Shown piece by piece: positions 55,509 to 64,000 of a DNA stretch of 64,000 nt. The DNA lies in contig NZ_JAGMUO010000014.1 in assembly GCF_019049325.1 (NCBI RefSeq), positions 62,001 through 126,000 on the forward strand. Reading direction: 5' to 3'. This DNA comes from Streptomyces sp. AC512_CC834. Lineage in GTDB: Bacteria; Actinomycetota; Actinomycetes; Streptomycetales; Streptomycetaceae. Position 1 is the stretch's first letter, and each line of letters opens with the position of its first letter. Made by a program: the position numbers and the translations under genes. The notes below the pieces were generated by a model. That model saw only the letters and a list, made by a program, of their open reading frames with translations. It ran no database searches and was not told the origin of the DNA.

Positions 55509-56414
55509 ATGAGCCTGCGTCTGAGCACCGTGATCCTTCCGTACCGCCGCTGGCAGGACGGCGGCCGTTCGACCTGGACACGGGCCGAGCAGCTCGGTTT
55601 CCACACGGCGTACACCTACGACCACCTCTCCTGGCGGAGCTTCAGGGACGGCCCGTGGTTCGGCGCCGTGCCCACGCTCACCGCCGCCGCGGCCGTCACC
55701 GGGCGGTTGCGGCTGGGCACCCTCGTCACCTCGCCGAACTTCCGGCACCCGGTGACGCTCGCCAAGGAACTGATCTCCCTCGACGACATCTCCGGCGGCC
55801 GGATCACGCTCGGCATAGGAGCGGGCGGCACCGGCTTCGACGCCACGGCACTCGGCCAGGAGCCGTGGACGCCGCGTGAGCGGGGGGACCGGTTCGGCGA
55901 GTTCCTGCCGTTGCTCGACCGGCTGCTGACCGAGGACGCCGTGTCGTACGAGGGCGACTTCTACTCGGCACACGAGGCGCGCAACATCCCGGGCTGTGTA
56001 CAGCGGCCCCGGCTGCCCTTCGCGGTGGCCGCGACCGGTCCGCGGGGTCTGCGGCTCGCCGCCCGGCACGGGCAGGCGTGGGTGACCACCGGCGACCCGA
56101 AGCTGTTCGAGAACGGCACCTCCGAGCAGTCGGACCGGGCGTTGCGGGAGCAGGGCGACAGGCTGGCCGACGCCTGTGCCGCGATCGGCCGCGAGGTGAG
56201 CGAGCTGGACAGGGTCCTGCTCACCGGCTTCACACCGGAGCGAAGCCGCCCGCTGGAGTCCGTCGACGCGTTCGTGGACTTCGCCGGCCGGCACCGGGAC
56301 CTGGGCTTCACCGAGCTGGTCGTCCACTGGCCGATCGCCGACTCGGACTTCACCGCGGACGAGAAGATCTTCGAGCGGATCGCCATGGAGGCACCGGCGC
56401 AGCTCAAGGAATGA
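55509..56414 (+). CDS. LLM-class F420-dependent oxidoreductase
   Basis: 301 residues of luciferase-like TIM barrel: LSTVILPYRRWQDGG, AEQLGFHTAYTYDHLSWR, VTGRLRLGTLVTSPNFRHPV, KELISLDDISGGRITLGIGAG and FAVAATGPRGLRLAARHG. This matches the actinobacterial F420 subgroup rather than the FMN luciferases. The substrate is unknown. Transcription probably starts at the ATG, just past the parS site. Confidence 0.9.
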   Translation: MSLRLSTVILPYRRWQDGGRSTWTRAEQLGFHTAYTYDHLSWRSFRDGPWFGAVPTLTAAAAVTGRLRLGTLVTSPNFRHPVTLAKELISLDDISGGRITLGIGAGGTGFDATALGQEPWTPRERGDRFGEFLPLLDRLLTEDAVSYEGDFYSAHEARNIPGCVQRPRLPFAVAATGPRGLRLAARHGQAWVTTGDPKLFENGTSEQSDRALREQGDRLADACAAIGREVSELDRVLLTGFTPERSRPLESVDAFVDFAGRHRDLGFTELVVHWPIADSDFTADEKIFERIAMEAPAQLKE

Positions 56415-56459
56415 GAGCCGTTGCTGAACGAACGTGGTCGAGGAATGAGAGCCGTAGCT
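56408..56459 (+). repeat. 18-bp direct repeat at the end of the LLM gene
   Basis: GGAATGAGAGCCGTTGCT (56408-56425, containing the stop codon) recurs as GGAATGAGAGCCGTAGCT (56442-56459), 34 bp later with one mismatch; a small tandem duplication of the gene end. Confidence 0.8.
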
Positions 56460-56514
56460 CACAGATGTGCGGACTGGCGCACGGGCGTGCAGGCATATGC
56501 GTGACAATGACCGG

Positions 56515-57384
56515 GTGACCTCAGCGACCCGACAGCCCGAGCCCCCGGCCGCCGCCACTCGCCCGCGACTCATCGCAACCGACCTCGACGGCACGCTGCT
56601 GCGCGACGACAAGTCGGTCTCTGCGCGTACGGTCGCCGCGCTGGGTGCCGCGGAGAAGGCGGGCATCGAGGTCTTCTTCGTCACCGGCCGCCCCGCCCGC
56701 TGGATGGACGTCGTCAGTGCCCACGTCCACGGTCACGGCCTCGCCATCTGCGGCAACGGCGCCGCCGTGGTCGACCTGCACGGCGGCCCCGGATCGCACC
56801 GGTTCGTCAAGGTCCGCGAGCTGCCTCAGCAGAACGCGCTGGACGCCGTACGGCTGCTGCGTGAGGCGGCGCCCGGCACGGTGTACGCGATCGAGCAGAC
56901 GTACGGCTTCCACCAGGAGCCGGCGTACCCGAAGCTGCACATGGAGGTTCCCGACGACCTGCTGCCCGCCGAGGAGATCCTGGCGCCGGGCGGTCGCGCC
57001 GCCGCCGAGCCGGTCCTCAAGATCCTTGCCTTCCATCCGGAGCTGGACCCGGACGGCTTCCTCACGCTGGCCCGTCTCGCCATCGGGGACCGCGCCAATG
57101 TCACCCGGTCCAGCCCGAGCGCCCTGCTGGAGATCAGTGGGCCGGGCGTCTCCAAGGCCAGCACGCTGGCCCTGTGCTGCGCCGAGCGCGGCATCTCGCA
57201 CGAGGAGGTCGTCGCCTTCGGCGACATGCCGAACGACGTCGAGATGCTCACCTGGGCGGGCCGGTCGTACGCGATGGGCAACGCGCACCCGGACGTGATC
57301 GCCGCCGCCTCGGGTCGGACGGTCGCCAACAACGACGACGGGGTGGCGATCGTGATCGAGCGGATGCTGGCGGACCTGCCCTGA
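56515..57384 (+). CDS. HAD-superfamily Cof-type phosphatase
   Basis: 289 residues from GTG 56515. GACAAT ends 6 nt before it, suggesting a leaderless transcript; an upstream in-frame GTG at 56467 is less likely. Motif [11 protein letters not shown], motif II FFVTGRP, lysine in GVSKASTLAL, motif [14 protein letters not shown]. The same family as the serS-linked phosphatase encoded at 47296; substrate unknown. Confidence 0.92.
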   Translation: MTSATRQPEPPAAATRPRLIATDLDGTLLRDDKSVSARTVAALGAAEKAGIEVFFVTGRPARWMDVVSAHVHGHGLAICGNGAAVVDLHGGPGSHRFVKVRELPQQNALDAVRLLREAAPGTVYAIEQTYGFHQEPAYPKLHMEVPDDLLPAEEILAPGGRAAAEPVLKILAFHPELDPDGFLTLARLAIGDRANVTRSSPSALLEISGPGVSKASTLALCCAERGISHEEVVAFGDMPNDVEMLTWAGRSYAMGNAHPDVIAAASGRTVANNDDGVAIVIERMLADLP

Positions 57385-57416
57385 CGTCCGGTCGTCCCGC
57401 GGCCCGTGCGGTGCCG

Positions 57417-58463
57417 TCAGAGCGGTACCCCGCGCTGTGACAGCCACGGCACCGGGTCCAGTGCCGAGCCCATCTCGGGTGTGACCCGTACCTCGAAGTG
57501 CAGGTGGGGTCCGGTGGAGTTGCCGGTGCTGCCGGACTGGCCGATCCACTGCCCGGGTCCGACCCGGTCGCCCTGGTCGACGGCGACGGCGGCCAGATGG
57601 GCGTACTGCGTGTAGTAGCCGCCCGCGTGCTGGACGACGACCTGGATGCCGAAGGCCCCACCGCAGGACACCTTCAGGACGCGGCCGGTGCCGACCGAGC
57701 GCACCGGTGTGCCGACCGGCACCGCGAAGTCCTGGCCGGTGTGCCGGTTCGCCCACCGCGAGCCGCCGCTGCCGAAGGTCGCCGACAGTTCGTAGGTCTC
57801 GACCGGTGCCACCCAGGACGGGCCGACGCGCGTGTCCGGCTGGTCGAGGCGGACCGCGCCGGGGCACGAGCCGGCCGTGACGGAGGCGTCGGCCTGTCCG
57901 TCCAGCCGCGAACGCGCCGCTTCCAGCTTGCCCTCGATCTTCTTCTTCAGCTTCGCCAGGTCGGCGTTGCGTTTCTCCAGCGCCCGCCAGGCCGCCTGTG
58001 CCTCGGTCTCGTCGGCGGCGAGCCGGGCCTCGGCCCGCAGGCTCTTGCCGATGGCCCTGTTGACGGCCAGGTCCGCGCGGGACACGGCCCGCTGACCACG
58101 CATCAGCTCGTCGGGGTCGTCGGCGAGGAGCATCCGCGCGGTGAGCGGGAGCCCGCCGCCGCGGTACTGGGCACGGGCGATCCGGCCCAGGTCTTCGTGC
58201 ATGGCGTCGATCTTCTGCCGTTGCTCGTCGAGGAGTCGCTCGGCCTTCAGGGCCTTCGACCGTTGTGCCTCGGCCTCGCGGCGCCCGTTCTCGTACTGGC
58301 GGGTGGCGTTGGCCGCGTCCTTGTACAGCCGCGCCACCTGCGGGCCGAGGCCGGCGCCGGATCCGCCGTCCCCGTCCATGCCGTCGGTGGGGCGGGCCGC
58401 GAGCACGGCGAGTGCGCACAGCAGCGCCGGAACGAGCAGCGGATGTCGGCGGGATGAGCGCAT
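57417..58463 (-). CDS. Secreted M23 (LytM) peptidase with coiled coil
   Basis: 348 residues. A signal peptide (LLVPALLCALAVLAA) is followed by a long coiled coil (about 40-195, ARLYKDAANATRQYENGRRE and KRNADLAKLKKKIEGKLEAA) and a C-terminal LytM domain with RHTGQDFAVPVGTPV (HxxxD) and GPHLHFEV (HxH). It keeps the zinc ligands, so it is probably an active peptidoglycan endopeptidase; the coiled coil resembles EnvC-type regulators. Convergent with the HAD gene. Confidence 0.93.
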   Translation of the reverse strand: MRSSRRHPLLVPALLCALAVLAARPTDGMDGDGGSGAGLGPQVARLYKDAANATRQYENGRREAEAQRSKALKAERLLDEQRQKIDAMHEDLGRIARAQYRGGGLPLTARMLLADDPDELMRGQRAVSRADLAVNRAIGKSLRAEARLAADETEAQAAWRALEKRNADLAKLKKKIEGKLEAARSRLDGQADASVTAGSCPGAVRLDQPDTRVGPSWVAPVETYELSATFGSGGSRWANRHTGQDFAVPVGTPVRSVGTGRVLKVSCGGAFGIQVVVQHAGGYYTQYAHLAAVAVDQGDRVGPGQWIGQSGSTGNSTGPHLHFEVRVTPEMGSALDPVPWLSQRGVPL

Positions 58464-58585
58464 GTCAGCGATCGTGGACCGGCGCGGGGCCCACGGTCCT
58501 GTTCAGGTCGTACGAGTGGGGGACCCGTTGCTGCACACGGCCCAGTGCGGCTGCTGCACACGGGTCAACACGGCGTCGGCAGCGC

Positions 58586-60289
58586 TCAGTACGGCGCTTC
58601 CCACAGCACCGTCGTGCCACCGCCACCGCCACCGCCGTCGCCGTCGCCGTCGGCCCCGATGCCCGGCCCGAGCCGGCTGGCGCCGCCGACGCTCTCGGCA
58701 CGGCGCTCCAGATTGCGCAGGCCACTGCGCCGGCCGCCCTCGGGGATGCCGACACCGTCGTCCGCGACGGTCAGGCGCACGCCAGGCCGGCCGTCCGGCA
58801 GAGCCGCCGTCGCGTCCACGACCACCTCGATCCGGGTGGCGTGGGCGTGCCGGAAGGCGTTGGACAGCGTCTCGCGGAGCGCGGCGATGAGGTTCTTTCC
58901 GGTCAGGTCGCCGACAGCGGTGTCGACCGGGCCGACGAAACGGTGCGTGGGCGTGAAACCCAGCGGTACGGCGGCCATGGTGATCTCGCGCAGTACGCGG
59001 GTGCGCAGTCCCGCGGGCGCCTCGGCGGGCTGCTGGAGCGCGAAGATCGCCGAGCGGATCTCCTGGATGGTGACGTCGAGTTCGTCGACGGCCCCGCCGA
59101 CCCCCTCGCGCACCTCGGGCACGGCCGACCCGCGCTGGGCGCTCTCCAGCATCATCCCCGTCGCGAACAACCGCTGGATGACGAGATCGTGCAGGTCCCG
59201 GGCGATGCGGTCCCGGTCCTCGTACACGGCGAGCCGTTCCCGGTCGCGCTGGGCGTCGGCCATCATCAGCGCCAGCGCGGCCTGCGAGGCGAACTGGTCG
59301 CCGAGCGCGCGCTCCGTCCGGGTGAACGGACGATCCCCCCGGGCGCGGGGCATGACGAGGCTCCCGAGGACCTTCCCGTCCCTGCACAGCGGCAACAGCA
59401 TGATCGGCCCGTAGGAGCGCGCCAGTCCGGTGTCCAGGCGCGGGTCGGTGGCGGCGTCGTCCACGAACACGGAGCGCCCGGCGAGGAGTTCGGCGACGAT
59501 GCCGTTCTCCGGCGCGATGACCCTGCCGAGGGCGTTCGTGCGGTGCGGCGCGTCGACGGCGACGATCTCCAGGCCGCCCCCGTCGGCCGGCAGCAGCACG
59601 ATCCCGGCGGCCGCTCGGGAGAGCCGACGGGCCTGCTCGGCGACGGTCTGGAGGGCGTCGTCGATGTCGCCGCCGGCCAGCAGCGCGGTGGTGACGGCGA
59701 CCGACCCGTCGATCCAGCGCTCCCGCTGCTGGGCGGCCTCGTACAGGCGCGCGTTGCCGATGGCGATACCGGCCTCCGTGGCCAGGACCCGGACCATGGC
59801 GAGGTCGTAGTCGTTGAAGGTCTCGTCGGCGTGCTTGTCGGTCAGGTAGAGGTGGCCGAAGATCTCGCCCTGCACACGGATGGGGACTCCCAGGAAGCTC
59901 TGCGTCGGCGGGTGGTGACCGGTTCCGCAGGAGCGCGGGTTCTCGGCCGGGCCGGCGAGCCGGACCGGCCCCGGACCACGGACGAGCGCGCCGAGCAGGT
60001 CCTTACGACGGTCGGGGAGGTGTCCGACACGCCGGGCGACCGCCTCGTCGACGCCGTGATGCACGAAGTCGGTCAGGCCTTCGCCGTCCTCGTCGACGAC
60101 CCCGATGGCCGCGTAGCGGGCGTTCGCCAGGTCGGCCGCCGTCTCGCAGATCCGGTTCAGCGCGGAGTGCAGCTCCAGTCCACTGCCGACGGACCGCATC
60201 GCGTCCAGCAGTTTCGGCACCCGTGCCAGAAGCTCGGCCGAGGCCTCCTCACGGGGCGGCGGGGAGCCGGGAGGCGGTGCTGGGGGCAT
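58586..60289 (-). CDS. GAF-domain sensor histidine kinase (DevS/DosT-like)
   Basis: 567 residues, cytosolic. Two GAF domains (about 40-185 and 205-345) precede a HisKA_3 dimerisation region with H in RDRIARDLHDLVIQRLFATG and a HATPase_c with ETLSNAFRHAHAT, VADDGVGIP and SGLRNLERRAE. GAF1 (ARYAAIGVVDEDGEGLTDFV) resembles the heme-binding GAF of DevS/DosT oxygen sensors. A GADGDGDGGGGGGG insert sits just before the C-terminus. No response regulator is adjacent. It lies immediately downstream of cydCD, supporting a redox or oxygen role. Confidence 0.93.
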   Translation of the reverse strand: MPPAPPPGSPPPREEASAELLARVPKLLDAMRSVGSGLELHSALNRICETAADLANARYAAIGVVDEDGEGLTDFVHHGVDEAVARRVGHLPDRRKDLLGALVRGPGPVRLAGPAENPRSCGTGHHPPTQSFLGVPIRVQGEIFGHLYLTDKHADETFNDYDLAMVRVLATEAGIAIGNARLYEAAQQRERWIDGSVAVTTALLAGGDIDDALQTVAEQARRLSRAAAGIVLLPADGGGLEIVAVDAPHRTNALGRVIAPENGIVAELLAGRSVFVDDAATDPRLDTGLARSYGPIMLLPLCRDGKVLGSLVMPRARGDRPFTRTERALGDQFASQAALALMMADAQRDRERLAVYEDRDRIARDLHDLVIQRLFATGMMLESAQRGSAVPEVREGVGGAVDELDVTIQEIRSAIFALQQPAEAPAGLRTRVLREITMAAVPLGFTPTHRFVGPVDTAVGDLTGKNLIAALRETLSNAFRHAHATRIEVVVDATAALPDGRPGVRLTVADDGVGIPEGGRRSGLRNLERRAESVGGASRLGPGIGADGDGDGGGGGGGTTVLWEAPY

Positions 60290-60295
60290 GCCCCG

Positions 60296-60324
60296 AGCCT
60301 AATGAGACCTTTTTGTTCTGAAAA
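60296..60324 (-). promoter_or_regulatory. Promoter of the GAF kinase gene
   Basis: On the minus strand TTTTCA (60319-60324), 17 bp, TAGGCT (60296-60301), then 6 nt to the ATG: a leaderless promoter in an AT-rich patch, independent of cydCD. Confidence 0.55.
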
Positions 60325-60369
60325 GTCGGATTGCACGGGAATCTCGCGGCGCCGTGGCGGGGCAGCCGG

Positions 60370-63300
60370 TCACCCTGCTCCCACCAGCAGCTCCGCCGCC
60401 GCCTCCCGTCCGGCCAGCTCCCGCAGCGGCCCCGGCACGGCCGCCAGCTCCGCGTACGTGCCGCGCTGTACGACCCGGCCCCTGTCCAGCACGACCACCT
60501 CGTCCACGGCCCGCAGACCAGCCAGCCGGTGTGTGATCAGCAGGGTGGTCCTGCCCTCGGTGGCGGCCAGCAGATCCGCGGTGAGCGCGTCGGCGGTCGG
60601 CAGGTCGAGGTGCTCGGCGGGCTCGTCGAGCACGAGGACGGGGAAGTCGGCCAGCAGCGCCCGGGCCAGGGCCAGCCGCTGACGCTGGCCACCGGACAGC
60701 CGGGCACCGTGCTCACCGACCAGTGTGTCCAGGCCGTCGGGCAGGCTGTCGGCCCACTCCAGCAGCCGGGCCCGGGCCAGCGCGTCGCGCAGTTCGCCCT
60801 CGGTGGCGTCCTTCCTGGCCAGGAGCAGGTTCTCGCGCACCGAGCTGTCGAAGAGGTGGGCGTCCTGGGCGCACAGCCCGACGAGCCGCCGTACGTCGTC
60901 GCCGGCCAGGGCGTAGGCGTCCACACCGGCCAGCGTGTAGGAGCCCGCGTCCGAGTCGAGGAAGCGCAGCAGAACCTGCGCCAGGGTCGTCTTGCCGGAG
61001 CCGGACGGTCCGACCACGGCGATGCGGCGCCCCTGCGCCAGCGTCAGGTCCAGCCCGGCCAGCGCGTCCCGGTCCTGCCCGGCGTGACGCGCGGCCAGCC
61101 CCCTGAGGACCACCGGGAACGGCGAGGCGGGCGCCTGCCGGGGCGCCTCCGGCTCCCGCACCGGTTCCGGGGCGTCGAGCACCTCGTACACGCGCTCGGC
61201 GCTCCTGCGTACGCGCTGCCTGTACTGCACGGCGAGCGGCAGTCCGAGTACGGCCTCGAAGGCGGCCAGCGGGGTGAGGACGACGACGGCCACCGCCACC
61301 CCGGCGAGGCGGCCGTCGGCGACCGCCTGGACCCCGACGAGGGCGGCGCCCGCGACGGTCAGGCCGGAGACGAGCGCGGTGAGCCCGTCGCCCAGCGCGG
61401 TGGCGGCGGCGGCACGCGAGGCGATCCGGGTGAGCGTGCCGTCGGCCCGCCGCGCCTCGGCAGCCCGTCCGGGCAGGGCACCGGCGACGGTCAGCTCGGC
61501 GGTGCCGGTGAGCAGGTCCGTCACCCGGGTGGCGAGCACGCCCCTGGCAGGGGCGAGCCTGCGCTCGGCCCGCCGTGCCACGGCTGCGGTGACCAGCGGA
61601 ACACCCGCACCGGCCGCCAGCAGACCCACCGCGAGCACCGCACCGGCCTCCGGCAGCAGCCAGGCCGTGAAGCCGACCGACGCGGCGGAGACGACCACCG
61701 CGCCGCCGGCGGGCAGCAGCCAGCGCAGCCAGTAGTCCTGCAACGCGTCGACGTCGGCGACGAGCCGGGACAGCAGGTCGCCCCGGCGGCTGCGGCGCAG
61801 CCCCGAGGGAGACAGCCGCTCCAGCCTCCGGTACACGGCTACCCGCGTGTCGGCCAGCATCCGCAGCACCGCCTCGTGCGACACGAGCCGCTCGGCGTAG
61901 CGGAACACGGCCCGCCCGATACCGAAGGCGCGCGTCGCCGTCACGGCCACCATCAGATACAGCACAGGCGGCTGCTCGGAGGCGCGCGAGATGAGGAACC
62001 CGGAGGTGGCCATCAGGCCGACCGCGCTGCCGAGTGCCAGGCTGCTGAACAGCAGCGCGAGGCCGAGCCGCCCGCGCCGGGCGGCGGAAAGGGAACGGAC
62101 CCTGGAGAGAACGCCTCCGCGGGCACCCGTCGAGGACTCCGAGGCGTCGAGAGAAGCGGGCGCGGGGGCTTCTAGCGGCTCCCCGGCGGTTCGGACGCCC
62201 GGCACCACCGCGGGGGTTTCGTCGGCTCCTGCGGCGGTGGCCGGCCCGTCCAGCCGCACCACCCGGTCGGCCACCTCCAGCAGCGCCGGCCGGTGCACCA
62301 CCAGCAGTACCGTCCGCCCCTCCGCCAGCCTGCGCACGGCGGCCACGACCTCGGCCTCGGTGGCCCCGTCCAGGGCGGCCGTGGGCTCGTCGAGCAGCAG
62401 CACCTCCCGGTCCGCGAGAAACGCCCGGGCCAGCGCGAGCCGCTGCCGCTGGCCGGCGGACAGTCCGGTCCCGTCCTCCCCGAGCACGGTCGCCGTGCCC
62501 TCGGGCAGGGCGTCCACGAACTCCAGGGCGCCCGCGTCCCGCAGGGCCCGCCGTACGGCGATGTCGTCGGCCTCGGGCCGGGCCAGCCGTACGTTCTCCG
62601 CGATGGTGCCCGCGTACAGGTGCGGATGCTGCGGCACCCAGGCGACGCGGGCGTGCCACCGCGCCAGGTCGAGGGAGGAGAGATCGGCCTTCCCGACCCG
62701 GACCCGCCCCCCGGCCGGGGACACGAAGCCGAGGAGGGCGTTGACAAGCGTCGACTTGCCCGCGCCGCTCGGGCCGACGAGCGCGACCGTCTCCCCGGGC
62801 TCGACGGTGAAGCTCACGCCGGTGACGGCGTCCGCGGCGCGGCCGGGATAGCGGACCGTCACGTCCTCGAAGGCCAGGGCACCGTCCGCCGGAACCGGGC
62901 CGGTCCCCGACGCCGGCGCGGGACGCTCCAGCACCGAGAAGATGTCCTCGGCTGCGGCGAGGCCCTCGGCCGCCGCGTGGTACTGCGCCCCCACCTGCCG
63001 CAACGGCAGATAGGCCTCGGGGGCGAGTACGAGCACGACCAGACCGTCGTACAGCGTCATGTCGCCGTGGACCAGGCGCATGCCGATGGTGACGGCGACG
63101 AGCGCCACGGACAGCGTGGCGAGCAGTTCCAGCGCGAAGGACGACAGGAAGGCGATCCGCAGGGTCCGCATGGTGGCCCGGCGGTACTCGCCGGTGATGC
63201 GTTTGATCGACTCGGCCTGTGCCTTGGCCCGGCCGAAGACCTTCAGCGTCGGCAGCCCCGCGACCACGTCCAGGAAGTGTCCGGACAGCCGAGACAGCAG

Positions 63301-63873
63301 CCGCCATTGCTGGTCCATCCGGGACTGGGTGGCCCAGCCGATCAGCACCATGAAGATCGGGATGAGCGGCAGGGTGCCGACGATGATGGCCGCCGAGACC
63401 CAGTCCTCGGTGACGATCCGGGCGAGCACCGCCACGGGCACGACCACGGCGAGGCCCAACTGCGGCAGATAGCGCGAGAAGTAGTCGTCGAGAGCGTCGA
63501 CTCCCCGGGTGGCCAGAGCGACCAGCGATCCGGTCCGCTGTCCGCTCAGCCAGCCGGGGCCGAGCACGGTGGCCCGCTCCAGCAGCCGGCCCCGAAGCTC
63601 CGACTTCACCGCCGCGCTCGCCCGGTGCGCGGCCAGTTCGGTGAGCCAGCCGACCAGTGCACGGCCGCAGGCGACGGCCACCAACAGCAGCAGCGGAGTA
63701 CGGAGTCCGGCGGCCGTCGTGCCGTGCTGGAAGGCGCCCACCACCACCTCGGCGATGAGCATCGCCTGCGCGACGAGCAATCCGGCGCCGACGGCGCCCA
63801 GGGCGACCACGGCCGCCAGAAAGAGCCGGGTGGCGCGGGCGTACCGCAGAAGACGTGGATCGATGGGTTTCAC
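60370..63873 (-). CDS. cydCD: Fused CydD-CydC ABC transporter for cytochrome bd assembly
   Basis: 1,167 residues, two half-transporters in one chain, the form usual in Streptomyces. The CydD half has six TM helices, Walker A ALVGPSGAGKST, LSAGQRQRLALA and VLLLDEPT. The CydC half has six TM helices, VVGPSGSGKTT, LSGGQRQRLALA and VLVLDEPAEHLD. It exports reductant (glutathione/cysteine in E. coli; probably another thiol here) and is needed for bd oxidase. The GTG start with AGGAAGG upstream is inside a parS site; cydB ends 58 bp upstream. Confidence 0.96.
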   Translation of the reverse strand: MKPIDPRLLRYARATRLFLAAVVALGAVGAGLLVAQAMLIAEVVVGAFQHGTTAAGLRTPLLLLVAVACGRALVGWLTELAAHRASAAVKSELRGRLLERATVLGPGWLSGQRTGSLVALATRGVDALDDYFSRYLPQLGLAVVVPVAVLARIVTEDWVSAAIIVGTLPLIPIFMVLIGWATQSRMDQQWRLLSRLSGHFLDVVAGLPTLKVFGRAKAQAESIKRITGEYRRATMRTLRIAFLSSFALELLATLSVALVAVTIGMRLVHGDMTLYDGLVVLVLAPEAYLPLRQVGAQYHAAAEGLAAAEDIFSVLERPAPASGTGPVPADGALAFEDVTVRYPGRAADAVTGVSFTVEPGETVALVGPSGAGKSTLVNALLGFVSPAGGRVRVGKADLSSLDLARWHARVAWVPQHPHLYAGTIAENVRLARPEADDIAVRRALRDAGALEFVDALPEGTATVLGEDGTGLSAGQRQRLALARAFLADREVLLLDEPTAALDGATEAEVVAAVRRLAEGRTVLLVVHRPALLEVADRVVRLDGPATAAGADETPAVVPGVRTAGEPLEAPAPASLDASESSTGARGGVLSRVRSLSAARRGRLGLALLFSSLALGSAVGLMATSGFLISRASEQPPVLYLMVAVTATRAFGIGRAVFRYAERLVSHEAVLRMLADTRVAVYRRLERLSPSGLRRSRRGDLLSRLVADVDALQDYWLRWLLPAGGAVVVSAASVGFTAWLLPEAGAVLAVGLLAAGAGVPLVTAAVARRAERRLAPARGVLATRVTDLLTGTAELTVAGALPGRAAEARRADGTLTRIASRAAAATALGDGLTALVSGLTVAGAALVGVQAVADGRLAGVAVAVVVLTPLAAFEAVLGLPLAVQYRQRVRRSAERVYEVLDAPEPVREPEAPRQAPASPFPVVLRGLAARHAGQDRDALAGLDLTLAQGRRIAVVGPSGSGKTTLAQVLLRFLDSDAGSYTLAGVDAYALAGDDVRRLVGLCAQDAHLFDSSVRENLLLARKDATEGELRDALARARLLEWADSLPDGLDTLVGEHGARLSGGQRQRLALARALLADFPVLVLDEPAEHLDLPTADALTADLLAATEGRTTLLITHRLAGLRAVDEVVVLDRGRVVQRGTYAELAAVPGPLRELAGREAAAELLVGAG

Positions 63874-63880
63874 GTGAAAC
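63867..63880. other. parS site overlapping the cydCD start codon
   Basis: GTTTCACGTGAAAC, perfect. On the minus strand the GTG start of cydCD (63871-63873) is the central GTG of the palindrome. Confidence 0.9.
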
Positions 63881-63903
63881 AGGCCTTCCTGCCCGGTGGG
63901 TGC

Positions 63904-63917
63904 GTTTCACGTGAAAC
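63904..63917. other. parS site in the cydB-cydCD gap
   Basis: GTTTCACGTGAAAC, perfect, within a 20-bp palindrome TGCGTTTCACGTGAAACGCA (63901-63920), 37 bp from the neighbouring parS. Confidence 0.92.
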
Positions 63918-63931
63918 GCACCCCGTTGGGC

Positions 63932-64000
63932 TCAGTGCGCGGCGTCGGCGAGGTGCTGGGTGCCGATGCGCTTGCGGAACACCCAGTACGTCCAGCCCTG
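63932..64000 (-). CDS. cydB: Cytochrome bd oxidase subunit II, C-terminal end
   Basis: Only the last 22 codons are in the window: QGWTYWVFRKRIGTQHLADA ending AH then TGA. The WTYWVFRKRI segment is the typical C-terminus of CydB, and the position upstream of cydCD on the same strand agrees with a cydABCD operon. Confidence 0.85.
   Translation of the reverse strand, partial: QGWTYWVFRKRIGTQHLADAAH

Noticed and set aside
47296..57384. Recent segmental duplication shown by the two HAD phosphatases
   Set aside because: They share family motifs but differ in cap sequence and neighbours; ordinary paralogs.

Overview
The window is high-GC actinobacterial chromosome, almost certainly Streptomyces. 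Evidence: strong third-position G/C, many GTG starts and leaderless -10 boxes, ATGA/GTGA gene overlaps, SSI-type inhibitor, chromosomal parS sites, and an unbroken run of core Streptomyces genes (serS, pheA, the sco-ecuC-dtpA copper cluster, fused cydCD). No insertion sequence, integrase, prophage, CRISPR array, rRNA or biosynthetic cluster was seen. Perfect parS sites (GTTTCACGTGAAAC) and DnaA-box clusters toward the right end suggest that end lies nearer oriC; the gene order agrees with my recollection of S. coelicolor, not with a search.

Left part (1-11.2 kb): a minus-strand envelope module (GT39 glycosyltransferase cut by the window edge, GT2-GtrA fusion, OmpR-type response regulator with sensor kinase), a GntR regulator diverging from a PEBP protein and a DtxR-type regulator, an amidohydrolase, a DUF2797 protein, an HxlR regulator, a class B penicillin-binding protein, and tRNA-Arg(ACG) and tRNA-Ser(GCT).

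Middle (11.2-37.7 kb): an SSI-type protease inhibitor; a 1,482-residue PAS/PAS/degenerate-kinase/disordered/receiver protein; a TetR-MFS divergon with two operators; an acyl-CoA ligase with a perfect palindrome upstream; a SigE-type sigma factor; a small secreted Gln/Asn-rich protein; a stand-alone PrimPol protein; a DUF4232 lipoprotein; tRNA-Ser(TGA); a TetR-quinone oxidoreductase divergon; an HtrA-type protease; a phosphodiesterase; two RsbW-like ATPases and a PP2C phosphatase whose conserved N-terminal extension is cut by an in-frame TAA; a PrimPol-like protein without its acidic motif; and an aminopeptidase P.

Right part (38-64 kb): a copper-handling cluster (membrane protein, YcnI, Sco, EcuC, CopC-CopD fusion, Tat-exported DyP peroxidase DtpA); pheA; a 340-bp DnaA-box cluster; serS with an overlapping HAD phosphatase; two ABC ATPase/permease pairs; an epoxide hydrolase-SDR fusion; kptA; an F420-type LLM oxidoreductase behind a parS site; a second HAD phosphatase; an M23 peptidase; a GAF sensor kinase; fused cydCD whose GTG start is inside a parS site; and the end of cydB.

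Points most worth a second look: the pseudo-kinase giant with repeated TGRRRR blocks, the pheA-serS DnaA-box cluster, parS sites built into gene starts and promoters, the inactivated PrimPol fold, a roughly 45-nt candidate sRNA at 31.7 kb, and the nonsense codon in the PP2C gene.
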